From: Paenibacillus alkalitolerans
GTDB taxonomy: Bacteria; Bacillota; Bacilli; Paenibacillales; YIM-B00363
Length of the DNA: 64,000 nt
NCBI RefSeq assembly: GCF_016482785.1
Contig: NZ_JAEMXM010000007.1
Coordinates: 62,001 to 126,000, forward strand
Direction: 5' to 3'
Of the stretch, positions 36,600 through 49,132 are shown in pieces. The position numbers were made by a program, and so were the translations under genes. How positions within the stretch are numbered: position 1 is the stretch's first letter; each line of letters opens with the position of its first letter. A model generated the notes under the pieces. The model saw nothing but the letters and a program-made list of their open reading frames with translations. It searched no databases and was not told the origin of the DNA.

Positions 36600-36775
36600 G
36601 TGCTTCTGTTACTACTTATGGTTTACGTTTGGAGGGGGGTTCATACCGTGGGCGCGGGGCATTTTCCAACGATTCGGGTAATTTGTTCTACGGTTGATCC
36701 GGTCACAGGTTGCAAACACTATTCGAGGCAACGTTTGATAATGAGTGGCACTGCAATTTAAGGGGGTGTTCTTGC

Positions 36776-36949
36776 ATGTCGGGACGCAACACGCACCCGG
36801 ACCGTGACGGAGAGCGCAGCAGCCCGTCGCGTCTGGACCAATTCGGCGAAACGCTGGCCAACGACAACGACGAGGCGGAAGATCTTGCGGCGGGCGTACG
36901 AGCCCGCACGGAGGGACCGGAAAACGGAGCCTGCGGCTATCCGGAATGA
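36776..36949 (+). CDS. small acidic hypothetical protein
   Basis: 57 residues (MSGRNTHPDRDGERSS start, NGACGYPE end), rich in Asp, Glu, Arg and Gly, without a membrane segment. AAGGGGG sits at a suitable distance from the ATG and a hairpin follows 25 bases after the stop, which supports it as a real gene. No family recognised. The overlapping minus-strand frame of 158 codons lacks such signals and is not annotated. Confidence 0.5.
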   Translation: MSGRNTHPDRDGERSSPSRLDQFGETLANDNDEAEDLAAGVRARTEGPENGACGYPE

Positions 36950-36975
36950 ATTTTGTAGTACCGTCGTGTAGAGCG

Positions 36976-37024
36976 CAAAGAAACCTCCAGTTCCACTTAT
37001 AAGTGGTTTTGGAGGTTTCTTTGG
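36976..37024 (+). terminator. hairpin after the small acidic gene
   Basis: CAAAGAAACCTCCA pairs with TGGAGGTTTCTTTG around an inner CCACTTATAAGTGG palindrome. The downstream T-run is short. Confidence 0.6.
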
Positions 37025-37050
37025 GGCTTAGATAACTTTTGAACGCCGGA

Positions 37051-37295
37051 ATAACCGGAGTTTCTCCAGTTATTCCGGCTTCAACCACACTTCACGGCAG
37101 CTGCACCCGGAGTTTTTCCGGTTATTCGGGCTTCAATCACACTTTTCAGCAGCCATAACCGGAGTTTCTCCCGTTATTCGGGCTTCAATCACACTTTTCG
37201 ACAGCTGTAACCGGAGTTTCTCCGGTTATTTCGGCTTCAACCACACTTCTCGGCAGCTGTAACCGGACTTTCTCCGGTTATTCGGGCTTCGGCGG
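37051..37295. repeat. five tandem 52-base units downstream of ligA
   Basis: ACCGGAGTTTCTCCGGT-type palindromes recur at 37055, 37107, 37159, 37211 and 37263, exactly 52 bases apart. Between them lies a conserved GGCTTCAACCACACTTCNCG-type spacer. Each palindrome has base changes, some keeping pairing. The gap from the small gene's stop to ligA (36950-37304) holds only this array and the hairpin. Confidence 0.85.
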
Positions 37296-37304
37296 CACGT
37301 TAGT

Positions 37305-41713
<4,409 letters not shown>

Positions 41714-41754
41714 GCGCTTCAAACCTTTCTTTCGGATTGCGGATAAGCTCAAAA

Positions 41755-41945
41755 ACAGACCTTAATTGAATAATAAGGTTCATAATTGAGCCTATTTTGA
41801 GCGGTGAGCCGAATTTTGATAGTAATACGGCACAAATAGGGTCAATTTCTGACCTTATGGGCAGTAAGGCGGGCGCTGTCGGTCACTTTTAAGGTCAAAT
41901 ATTGGGCTTATTGCAACAGATAGAGTCAAAAATTGACCTTATCGA
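41755..41945. repeat. AT-rich gap with repeated AAGGTCA words
   Basis: The pcrB-pcrA gap contains several copies of AAGGTCAATTTTT/GACCTTA-type words in both directions. They could form a long imperfect hairpin. I see no gene here and no clear operator. Confidence 0.4.
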
Positions 41946-41959
41946 GCGCGGCCCGGGGA

Positions 41960-42670
41960 TTACCGATCGCCGGCGGCGGAGTCCTTCGCCGCGCGCACCG
42001 TTTCCAGCGCCCGATCGAGCGAGTCGTAGATGACGTTGCCGACCACGATCGTGTCCGCCGCGGCAGCCGCAGCCTTCGCCTTCTCGTAGCCGTCGATGCC
42101 GCCCCCGTAGAATAACCGGGCTTGGGTGAGCGTCTTCTTCGTCTCATCGACCAGCGACATGTCCCCGAACACGCCCGAGTATTCCAAATAGACGATCGGC
42201 AGCCGAAGCAGCCGGTCGGCAAATCGGGCGTAGGCGAGCACATCTTTCACATCGAGCGGCGCGCAGGCGGAAGAGATGCGGGCAGCCGTGCAGTCGGGGT
42301 TCAATATGACGTATCCCTCCGCGAGCAGCCCGTCCCATGGCAGTATGCCGCCATACCGCTTCAAAGCGCGTTGATGGTGGCCGACGATGTAATTTGCATC
42401 TTCCGAGTTCAAGGCGACCGGAACGAAATAGAGGTCGAATCCGGGAACGACCGCATCGAGCGACGTTACTTCCAATACGCACGGCACCTCGAACCGTCTG
42501 ATTCGGGAAAGCAGCTCGATCGTATTGTCGAACGTCACGCCGCTTGAGCCGCCGACTACGACCGCATCCGTGCCGGAAACGCACAACGCTTCCAGCGCAT
42601 CGTCGCCTAATGGCTTATCCGGATCCAACTTAAATACATGCTTCCATTCATTAATGAGACTGTCGACCAT
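41960..42670 (-). CDS. pcrB: heptaprenylglyceryl phosphate synthase
   Basis: TIM-barrel prenyltransferase that joins glycerol-1-phosphate to heptaprenyl diphosphate. 236 residues from ATG 42670 (MVDSLINEWKHVFKLDPDKP); GGGGG precedes it. Conserved TIM-barrel phosphate-binding stretches VGGSSGVTF and YFYGGGIDGYEKA-like (LFYGGGIDGYEKAKA) are present, as is EYSGVFGD. First of pcrB-pcrA-ligA. Confidence 0.95.
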   Translation of the reverse strand: MVDSLINEWKHVFKLDPDKPLGDDALEALCVSGTDAVVVGGSSGVTFDNTIELLSRIRRFEVPCVLEVTSLDAVVPGFDLYFVPVALNSEDANYIVGHHQRALKRYGGILPWDGLLAEGYVILNPDCTAARISSACAPLDVKDVLAYARFADRLLRLPIVYLEYSGVFGDMSLVDETKKTLTQARLFYGGGIDGYEKAKAAAAAADTIVVGNVIYDSLDRALETVRAAKDSAAGDR

Positions 42671-42751
42671 TAGAGCCCCCGGCATATGATAACAAAACAT
42701 TTGTTCTCTTTCAGTCTAATCGAGGGGTAGGCACGTGTCAAACCGCAAAAT

Positions 42752-42991
42752 CTATTCTTTTTCCTTCTGCGGCTTCACCCAACGGTCGTACCGGTCGTCA
42801 GGCTCCTTCGCCATGCTGCGGATGATTTTCGTCTCCTCCGCCACCGGATCGGACTCCGCCTTGACAGCATACTCGTATCGCGTTCCAAGCTTCCCCTTCG
42901 CGCCTTCCTGCGGATCGATGCTGTCCATTTCCCCGACAGTCAGCGTCTTTTCGATCATTTGCTCCAGTTCTTCGCGTTCCCGCTTCTCCAT
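42752..42991 (-). CDS. conserved small hypothetical protein
   Basis: 79 residues, highly charged (MEKREREELEQMIEKTLT, then DPQEGAKGKLGTRYEYAV), no membrane segment. An AGGAGG ribosome binding site precedes the ATG. It lies upstream of pcrB on the same strand. No function can be assigned. Confidence 0.7.
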   Translation of the reverse strand: MEKREREELEQMIEKTLTVGEMDSIDPQEGAKGKLGTRYEYAVKAESDPVAEETKIIRSMAKEPDDRYDRWVKPQKEKE

Positions 42992-43009
42992 TCGTCGGAC
43001 AGCCTCCTG

Positions 43010-43051
43010 TGAAAATAGTAAAGGCCCCGCGAGCGATGCTCGCAGAGCCTT
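43010..43051 (-). terminator. terminator after the 300-residue coat-like gene
   Basis: AAGGCTCTGCGAGC-loop-GCTCGCGGGGCCTT on the minus strand, followed by TACTATTTT. It separates the coat-like genes from the charged small protein. Confidence 0.75.
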
Positions 43052-43103
43052 GCGGCGTACCGCTCTTATGTATGCTTGTATGCTTGCTTTCGCGCGTTAC
43101 AGG

Positions 43104-44006
43104 TCAGTCGGCATCCCGTCTCGCACTCGCCGTCGAAGCCGCTTTGCTGCGGCGGCCGCGCTTTCGGACCGGTGCGGACGTGTCCGTCTCATCGGTCTCA
43201 TAAGTAAATTCGGCCGGGGTTACGGTCTTGGAAACCTCGGCGCCGCCGGACTCGGCGCCTTGAGCTTTCTCCGCCGCAGTGACGGACGGCGCTTCTTCGG
43301 CGATCGCATAATTGTCCGCCGGCGGGTAAGAAGACATCGGCTCGTTATACGGATTAGACTGATCCGCTCGCGCGGCATTCGCGGCATTAATATTGGCAAA
43401 AGACGTTTGAACCGGCGCGTAGTGGGACTGCTGCAGCCCCCCGAACGGCGAAGCGTGCGGCAGCGCAAATTCCGGCAATCGGGGAGCGCTCCCGAAAGAT
43501 GCGGCGCCCGCGAAACCATTGCCCCCATTCGCGGCAGGCCCCGGCTCGAAGAGCATCGGTTGGGCCGAGTATGCCGGCGCAAAAGCGTTGCGCCCCAAAT
43601 GCTGCGCCTCTCCGGCGCCCCCTCCCATAATCTGTGCGCCGCCGGCCGCCCCCCCGTTCGAACGGTCCCGCATGAACTGACGTACCGATCGAATCGTCTC
43701 TTGACTTCTCTGTGCCTCCCTCTGCACTTCATGCGGAGGAGCGGGGTATGCAGCCTCATGGAGACGGCTTTGGCGCATCGCCTCGGCCAACTGCTCATGC
43801 GCGCGAAGCGTGTCGCCTGACAAGCGCTCGAACAAGCGGCGTAATTCGGTCGTGCAGGCTTCCGCGGCGGACGCCGAATACTCGACCGCAACGCGTTTCA
43901 ATTCGCATAATATGTTGTCCGCCAGCGCTTGATCCGGCAATTCGCAATGCGGCCGCGCGGCGAACGTTTCGTTGTGCATCGGCATCGTATGTATCACTTT
44001 GGGCAT
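43104..44006 (-). CDS. CotF-like spore coat protein with long disordered tail
   Basis: 300 residues. The first 110 form a helical Coat_F-like region (LPDQALADNILCELKRVAVE, then CTTELRRLFERLSGDTLRAH). The rest is Gly/Ala/Pro/Asn-rich and disordered and ends in a basic cluster (RKRGRRSKAAST). GGAGG is only two bases from the ATG, so the start may lie a few codons later. The next gene upstream encodes a similar short helical protein. Spore-coat role is inferred from this resemblance. Confidence 0.6.
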   Translation of the reverse strand: MPKVIHTMPMHNETFAARPHCELPDQALADNILCELKRVAVEYSASAAEACTTELRRLFERLSGDTLRAHEQLAEAMRQSRLHEAAYPAPPHEVQREAQRSQETIRSVRQFMRDRSNGGAAGGAQIMGGGAGEAQHLGRNAFAPAYSAQPMLFEPGPAANGGNGFAGAASFGSAPRLPEFALPHASPFGGLQQSHYAPVQTSFANINAANAARADQSNPYNEPMSSYPPADNYAIAEEAPSVTAAEKAQGAESGGAEVSKTVTPAEFTYETDETDTSAPVRKRGRRSKAASTASARRDAD

Positions 44007-44027
44007 TTCCTCCGTTCGAATCTGTAT

Positions 44028-44258
44028 CTATCGGCCGAAACCGGCATATTTTTGCAGCACGCCCGACAAGTCCTCAAGCTTGCGGCTCCGCTCCTCGGCT
44101 TGATGGGCGAAGAAGCCCCGCAGCTGCGGATTGGCGCATTCCACCGCGGCCTGCGTGCACAAATAAGCCAGCGTCGCTTCGTTCCTCACATGATCGGCCA
44201 AGCGGTTCAGCTCTTTTGAGGTGATTGCGTTGCGGTATGGTTCGGCAGACTTGAACAT
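44028..44258 (-). CDS. small CotF-like protein
   Basis: 76 residues from ATG 44258 (MFKSAEPYRNAITSKELNRL), with GGAGG upstream; the longer frame has none. Three predicted helices rich in Ala, Glu and Arg, with TLAYLCTQAAVECANPQLRG typical of Coat_F/ferritin-like spore proteins. It lies 21 bases before the 300-residue coat-like gene, in one operon. Confidence 0.65.
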   Translation of the reverse strand: MFKSAEPYRNAITSKELNRLADHVRNEATLAYLCTQAAVECANPQLRGFFAHQAEERSRKLEDLSGVLQKYAGFGR

Positions 44259-44344
44259 GGAAACGTCCTCCTTTTCGCACAATGATCTCTTGTATGATGC
44301 ACAAATTGGAAAAAATTATACATTCCTGCAGCAAAATTATCCCC

Positions 44345-44375
44345 TTGACCCTCACGTTTCGTGAGGGTGTAATAT
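44345..44375 (+). promoter_or_regulatory. MerR-type promoter with palindrome in the spacer
   Basis: TTGACC (44345-44350), a 19-base spacer, TAATAT (44370-44375). The spacer contains the palindrome ACCCTCACG-TTT-CGTGAGGGT (44348-44368). Long spacers with a dyad between the boxes are the hallmark of MerR-activated promoters, and a MerR-family gene lies 1 kb downstream. Confidence 0.75.
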
Positions 44376-44407
44376 TCATCTCGAGCCACGAAAGGGAGGT
44401 AATTACA

Positions 44408-45295
44408 GTGATTATTAACACAATCGATAATTTGACTCACCAGCGTATCGTGTTGGAAGCCGCGCCTGAACGGCGCAAGGACTTATTTCAGAAGCACGTC
44501 GTCGAGCCCTTGCGTCCGTTCTGGGAACCGATGCTGGCCAGAATGCCTGCCGGGCAAGGAGCGTCCGATGCGATGCAATTCATGGGCGTGTACGACTCCT
44601 CTAACGCTGAATCCGACAAAGAAGCGTTGGAGCGCCTTGCGATGCTGGCCCGAGCCGAATCTTTGAACGCCTGCCGTGACGCCGTCGAACAAGCGATTCG
44701 CATATTGCGCCCGGAAGAGCACGGAGTCATATTGGAAAGCTTGCTCTTCGCTCTTGCGCTGGGGAGCCCGAAAAAATTCGGGAAAGAGCCCGGCTACACA
44801 GGTTCCGGAGGACAGCCCGGACAATTCATCGTCGTCGTTTGGCCTAATGACTACAATGTGCCGCGTTTGCCGGCGATCGCCGTTCACGAGTTTCACCACA
44901 ATGTCCGATTAACTTACGAACCATGGACACAGGAAACGACGGTCGGTCAATATCTTGTTATTGAAGGGCTGGCTGAGGCGTTTGCCGCGGAAATGTGCGG
45001 AGAAGATAAGTTGGGGCCGTGGGTGCATTCGCTAAACGATGCCCAGCATGAAGAGGTCAAGCCGCGTTACCGCGATGCGCTTCACATCTCGGGCTTTAAC
45101 GAAATCCGGGGATATATATTCGGCGATCTGGAGGGAGACTTCGCCTCGCCTGTGAACATCGGCTTGCCGCCATACTCGGGTTATTCGGTCGGCTACAGGA
45201 TGGTTAACGAATACTTGCGGAGAAGCGGCAAATCCGCCGCGGAAGCGACTTATGTGCCTTGGCGGGAAGTCGTAGAAGGATCGTGTTACTTTTAA
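44408..45295 (+). CDS. DUF2268-type predicted zinc protease
   Basis: 295 residues, GTG start at 44408 chosen by GGGAGG; the longer frame runs through the promoter. The metal site is HEFHH (HExxH, about residues 160-164) in AIAVHEFHHNVRLTY, with a likely third ligand in the following IEGLAEAFAAEMCG (Glu). No signal peptide, so it acts in the cytoplasm unless exported otherwise. A MerR-type promoter precedes it and the TipA-like regulator gene follows, so it is probably the regulated target. Confidence 0.8.
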   Translation: MIINTIDNLTHQRIVLEAAPERRKDLFQKHVVEPLRPFWEPMLARMPAGQGASDAMQFMGVYDSSNAESDKEALERLAMLARAESLNACRDAVEQAIRILRPEEHGVILESLLFALALGSPKKFGKEPGYTGSGGQPGQFIVVVWPNDYNVPRLPAIAVHEFHHNVRLTYEPWTQETTVGQYLVIEGLAEAFAAEMCGEDKLGPWVHSLNDAQHEEVKPRYRDALHISGFNEIRGYIFGDLEGDFASPVNIGLPPYSGYSVGYRMVNEYLRRSGKSAAEATYVPWREVVEGSCYF

Positions 45296-45390
45296 GATTG
45301 GATGTCTCCCGCCGGCACAATGATTTATGATCAATGAAGAAGAGGCAACCGAAGGTTGTCCGCGGTGATGAAAGCAAGGGGGTACGCGCA

Positions 45391-46149
45391 ATGCCTTATA
45401 AAGTGAAGGAAGTGGCCGAGTTGGTCGGCGTGAGCATACGTACGCTCCATCATTACGATGAAATCGGACTGCTTGCGCCCGAATCCGTCAATCAGGCCGG
45501 ATATAGGCAATACACGGATCGCGAGCTCGAGCGGCTGCAGCAAATATTGTTTTTCCGGGAAATCGGCTTCTCGCTCCAGGAGGTCAAAACCATTCTGGAT
45601 GACCCGGACTTCGACCGCAAACGAGCTTTGCAAACCCATAAACAATTGTTAATCGAAAAGAAGAAGCGGCTGGAAGAGATCATCGAGACGGTGGATAAAA
45701 CCATTCTAGCCGTCGAAGGAGGGATTGCGATGACAGGGAAAGACATGTTCGGCGGTTTCGACATGACTCCGATCGAAGAGCATAAGAAGAAGTATTCCGC
45801 CGAAGCGCGGCAGTTGTACGGCGATGCCGTTATGGACGCCGTCGAAAGGCGCACGGACAATTATTCGAAGGCCGATTGGGCAAACATTATGGCGGAGACG
45901 GAGCGCATCAACGCGAAAATCATCGCCGCCATGGACAACGGTCCGGACGACCCGCAAGTGCAAGAAGGCGTCGCGGAGCTTCGCGGCTGGATTACAGATC
46001 GCTTTTATGACTGTACGCCAGAAATATTTCGCGGTCTCGCGGACTTGTATGTGACGGACGAACGATTCACGGCCAACCTCGACAAAAACAAGCCCGGTTA
46101 CGCGGCGTTCCTGCAGAAAGCAATGCACATATACTGCGACAGACTTTAA
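45391..46149 (+). CDS. MerR-family regulator with TipAS ligand-binding domain
   Basis: 252 residues from ATG 45391 (MPYKVKEVAELVGVSIRTLH), preceded by AAGGGGG. N-terminal MerR winged helix (LHHYDEIGLLAPESVNQAGY), a long dimerisation coiled coil (about 80-120), and a C-terminal TipAS-type domain (YSKADWANIMAETERI, PGYAAFLQKAMHIYCDRL), which binds thiopeptide antibiotics or similar amphipathic compounds in Mta/TipAL. It lies 95 bases downstream of the protease gene; the pair probably answers to the palindrome at 44348-44368. Confidence 0.92.
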   Translation: MPYKVKEVAELVGVSIRTLHHYDEIGLLAPESVNQAGYRQYTDRELERLQQILFFREIGFSLQEVKTILDDPDFDRKRALQTHKQLLIEKKKRLEEIIETVDKTILAVEGGIAMTGKDMFGGFDMTPIEEHKKKYSAEARQLYGDAVMDAVERRTDNYSKADWANIMAETERINAKIIAAMDNGPDDPQVQEGVAELRGWITDRFYDCTPEIFRGLADLYVTDERFTANLDKNKPGYAAFLQKAMHIYCDRL

Positions 46150-46183
46150 CTTTCACAGCCCCTAATGATCGAATAATAATGCC

Positions 46184-46266
46184 TAGCGGAAATTTCTGTG
46201 CCTAAATCAGCGCCAAACTGCACATTTACCTAAAAATGCGCCGATTAAGCACAAGAATTTCCGCTA
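46184..46266. repeat. long imperfect hairpin in the convergent gap
   Basis: TAGCGGAAATTTCTGTGC with the following CTAAATCAGCGC pairs imperfectly with GCGCCGATTAAGCACAAGAA and TTTCCGCTA across a 24-base loop. It may terminate the MerR-side and U32-side transcripts. Nothing else is seen in 46150-46392. Confidence 0.55.
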
Positions 46267-46392
46267 AGCACCATTCGTTGTCATTGTGCGCGTCAGCCTA
46301 AGCACACGATTTTCCGTTAGCCTGCCAGCAGTAGGAAGTTGCCCCGGCAAGAGGCCAAGTCGGCACACCGGTTATCCGCGCGTCACGCCAAG

Positions 46393-48897
46393 CTACTTCA
46401 CCAGCTGCCCGCGCGTCACGCCGAGCTGGTTCGTCGCCTTGAGCGAGCGCCACACCTGCGTGCCGCTCACATCTCCACGCAGCGCTTTCCCGTACAGGTT
46501 CAGCACCTCCACCGCCTTGTCGCCCGTCTCCTCCAAAAATTCCACACGGTAAGTCGATACGCCGAGATCGAGGAAATTTTGCAAATATTCCGCACCTGAC
46601 TGCTCGATCGCATTGTACACGGTGTTGCGGCATCCTTCGTCCACCCGAACCGGGTGGGACATGCCGATCCGGTCGCGCAGGCTGACACGGTGCTCCTCGC
46701 AAGGGCGGCCGCAGTTCGTATAATCGGTGCCTTCGCTTAAAAACGTGCAATAGACGCAGTGCTCCGTATGGAACATCGGCATATGCTGGTGAATGACGAT
46801 CTCCAGCCGGGACGTGTCCGACCGCTCCAACAGATCGATCATCTGCTGAATGTTGAGGTCGTACGACGGCGTTACCATCGACAGTCCGGTATCCAAGAAC
46901 AGATTCGCCGTCTTGTGGTTCGCCACGTTCAACGAGAAATCGCCTATCAATTCGGGATGCGCGCCGCTCGGGTTCTGGGCAAAATGTTTCGCAAACCAAT
47001 ACACCGCCCCCGTATTCCGCACCAACACCGCGTCCGGCTTCAACCGCAAAATATTGTTGAAGTAACCGGTTTCTCCAGGCATATGAATGCGCGGGGTGGC
47101 GAGCGCAATACGTTTGCCCGCCGCGCGGACCGCATCCACCGCCGCCGGAAACTGCTTGATGAATTCGAAGTCCGCGTAAATGAAATCGACATCCGTTCGG
47201 GAGGCGATCGCTTGCACCTGCTCCAGGCTGCGGCAAAGCGCCGTCAATTTCGGGCTCGCCGGGCGCGGGGCCGGTGTGACTGCGTCCTCGTACACGTCGA
47301 CGCTGCGCTTCACATATTGCGGCGGCCGGCGGCGTTCCGCTTCCAGCTGCTCCACCGCGCGGCGGCGCATCCGGTTCAGCTCGCTCATCGGTACGATGAC
47401 TTGGCCGGTAAGGCCGTTGTCGAGCAATGCGAGCTCGAACAGGGTGCCTCCGAGGCGGCCGAACTGCTCTTCCAACAGCGCGCCGTCGATCGGGCGTTTC
47501 TCGGCAACGGCCAGTGGGAGCCCGGACTGCACCGACACCGTGTGCCCCGTCGACTCATCCGTCCATAGCGCGACAAGCGGCTGGCCGGCTTCGCCGTACA
47601 CGGCGACGGAAACCGGGAACGTCCGGTACGGCTTGTCCGTCTCGTATGTCGCTCTCAGCCGCTTATCCAGCGCGGGGTCGCTTGTACGCCAGATTCGGTC
47701 GCCCACATGGACGCGCTTGAGATTTACGTCGTTGCGTCCCATGACGATTTCCGCCAATCCGCCCGGCAGCTCCCCTTCGACTTTTACGCCTTTTTGCTTG
47801 ATGTCGTAAACCCGTCCGCCTTCCTCGTCCTTCGTCGGGTCCCCCGCGTCGAAGACGATGCCGTCGCCCCTCTTGAGCGCCGCTTCCAATTCACAGATGA
47901 CGCCTTCGCGCGTTACTTCCTTCACTCTGCCGAGATATACGCCGCGCTTCTTGGGATACGTTCCGTCCACCAGCTGCTTATTGTTCGTGCCTCGTAGGAA
48001 GCCGTAAGTAAACCCGCGGGAGAAGCTTTGTTCGAGCTCCTGCAGCTCTTGCTTCGACGGCTTCGGGTCCCGGCCTTCGAAATATTTGTCGATGGCGGCG
48101 CGGTACTTGCTTACGACGTTGGCGACGTATTCCGGGCTCTTCAGCCTCCCTTCGATTTTGAAGGAAGCGACCCCGGCCTCGATCAGCTCGGGAACCAGCT
48201 CCAATGCGGCAAGGTCCTTCGGCGACAACAGGTAAGCCACGTCGCCCATCGGCCGGTGCTCACCGTCGACCATCATATCGTACGGGAGCCGGCACGCCTG
48301 GGCGCACTCGCCCCGGTTGGCGGACCTTCCGCCCCACATCTCGGAAGTGAGACATTGTCCGGAATAAGATACGCACAGCGCGCCGTGCACGAACACTTCC
48401 ATGGGAAGCCTCGCTTGCTCGCCGATCGTCTTAATCTGCTTCAAATTGTTCTCCCGGCCGAGTACGACGAGCTCCAGCCCGAACGGCTTCGTAAATTCGA
48501 CGGCTTCGGGCGACGTGATCGTCATTTGCGTTGAGCCGTGGATCGGGAAGTCGGGAGATATTTCCCGGATCAGTTTTACAAGGCCGAGATCCTGCACGAT
48601 AACGGCGTCAACGCCCGCATCGACGCAAGCTTCGATCAGCTGCTTCGCGTCGTCAAGCTCGTCCTCGAACACGAGAATGTTAAACGTAAGAAACCCCTTT
48701 ACGCCGTATGCGTGAAGAAACGACATGATGTCCCGCAGCTCGCCCGTGTGAAAATTATGCGCGCGGGCTCGGGCGTTGAACTTCTCTACTCCGAAGAAGA
48801 CGGCGTCTGCGCCGTTCGCCACCGCCGCCCGCATCGCGTCCCAATTGCCGGCGGGCGCGAGCAATTCTATATTATCGCGAGTAATGTGATTGTTCAT
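46393..48897 (-). CDS. U32 peptidase-family protein (RlhA-like RNA hydroxylation enzyme)
   Basis: 834 residues. The N-terminal U32 domain (ELLAPAGNWDAMRAAVANGA) has the iron-sulfur cysteines in SYSGQCLTS and GECAQACRLPYD near 178-205. A C-terminal DUF3656-like half has a second Cys set (TEHCVYCTF, NCGRPCEEH near 720-750). Members of this long subgroup hydroxylate a cytidine in 23S rRNA (RlhA); shorter U32 proteins act on tRNA. AAAGGGG precedes the ATG. Substrate here is inferred from length and domain order. Confidence 0.88.
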   Translation of the reverse strand: MNNHITRDNIELLAPAGNWDAMRAAVANGADAVFFGVEKFNARARAHNFHTGELRDIMSFLHAYGVKGFLTFNILVFEDELDDAKQLIEACVDAGVDAVIVQDLGLVKLIREISPDFPIHGSTQMTITSPEAVEFTKPFGLELVVLGRENNLKQIKTIGEQARLPMEVFVHGALCVSYSGQCLTSEMWGGRSANRGECAQACRLPYDMMVDGEHRPMGDVAYLLSPKDLAALELVPELIEAGVASFKIEGRLKSPEYVANVVSKYRAAIDKYFEGRDPKPSKQELQELEQSFSRGFTYGFLRGTNNKQLVDGTYPKKRGVYLGRVKEVTREGVICELEAALKRGDGIVFDAGDPTKDEEGGRVYDIKQKGVKVEGELPGGLAEIVMGRNDVNLKRVHVGDRIWRTSDPALDKRLRATYETDKPYRTFPVSVAVYGEAGQPLVALWTDESTGHTVSVQSGLPLAVAEKRPIDGALLEEQFGRLGGTLFELALLDNGLTGQVIVPMSELNRMRRRAVEQLEAERRRPPQYVKRSVDVYEDAVTPAPRPASPKLTALCRSLEQVQAIASRTDVDFIYADFEFIKQFPAAVDAVRAAGKRIALATPRIHMPGETGYFNNILRLKPDAVLVRNTGAVYWFAKHFAQNPSGAHPELIGDFSLNVANHKTANLFLDTGLSMVTPSYDLNIQQMIDLLERSDTSRLEIVIHQHMPMFHTEHCVYCTFLSEGTDYTNCGRPCEEHRVSLRDRIGMSHPVRVDEGCRNTVYNAIEQSGAEYLQNFLDLGVSTYRVEFLEETGDKAVEVLNLYGKALRGDVSGTQVWRSLKATNQLGVTRGQLVK

Positions 48898-49003
48898 GAA
48901 GGTACCCCTTTGCTCCGCTCATTTTATCCATTAATAATAGCAATGCTTGCTATGGAGCACAATTACCGGTGTTAGTGTACCCTCTTTCGAAGTATATTCA
49001 GGG

Positions 49004-49089
49004 CAGCCAGACCGCGAATAAAGGAAGGTTTGGTTGAAACATTGAAATAATGCAATTATGTATGAATTGGATGAATTTCAATGTTATAA
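49004..49089 (+). ncRNA. two-hairpin covarying element, copy B (upstream of sugar isomerase)
   Basis: Hairpin I: CAGCCAGACC (49004-49013) pairs fully with GGTTTGGTTG (49027-49036) around the 13-base loop GCGAATAAAGGAA. Hairpin II: AACATTGAAAT (49038-49048) pairs fully with ATTTCAATGTT (49075-49085) around a 26-base loop; TTATAA follows. Relative to copies A and C both stems have changed on both sides while pairing is kept. It lies 44 bases before the isomerase ATG, so it is in the leader if the promoter is upstream; alternatively TTATAAT could be a -10 box. Confidence 0.55.
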
Positions 49090-49132
49090 TTTGAGTTGGC
49101 GTCTCATTACATATTTCGGAGGTGCATGGCAC

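Noticed and set aside
36612-37088. 158-codon minus-strand frame
   Set aside because: It overlaps a hairpin and a better-supported small gene on the plus strand; no start signal.
37051-37295. CRISPR array
   Set aside because: The 52-base units are contiguous repeats with conserved, not unique, spacers, and no cas genes are near.
42735-43820. 361-codon plus-strand frame across the coat-like genes
   Set aside because: Antisense shadow crossing a terminator and two real genes; Arg/Ser-rich composition.
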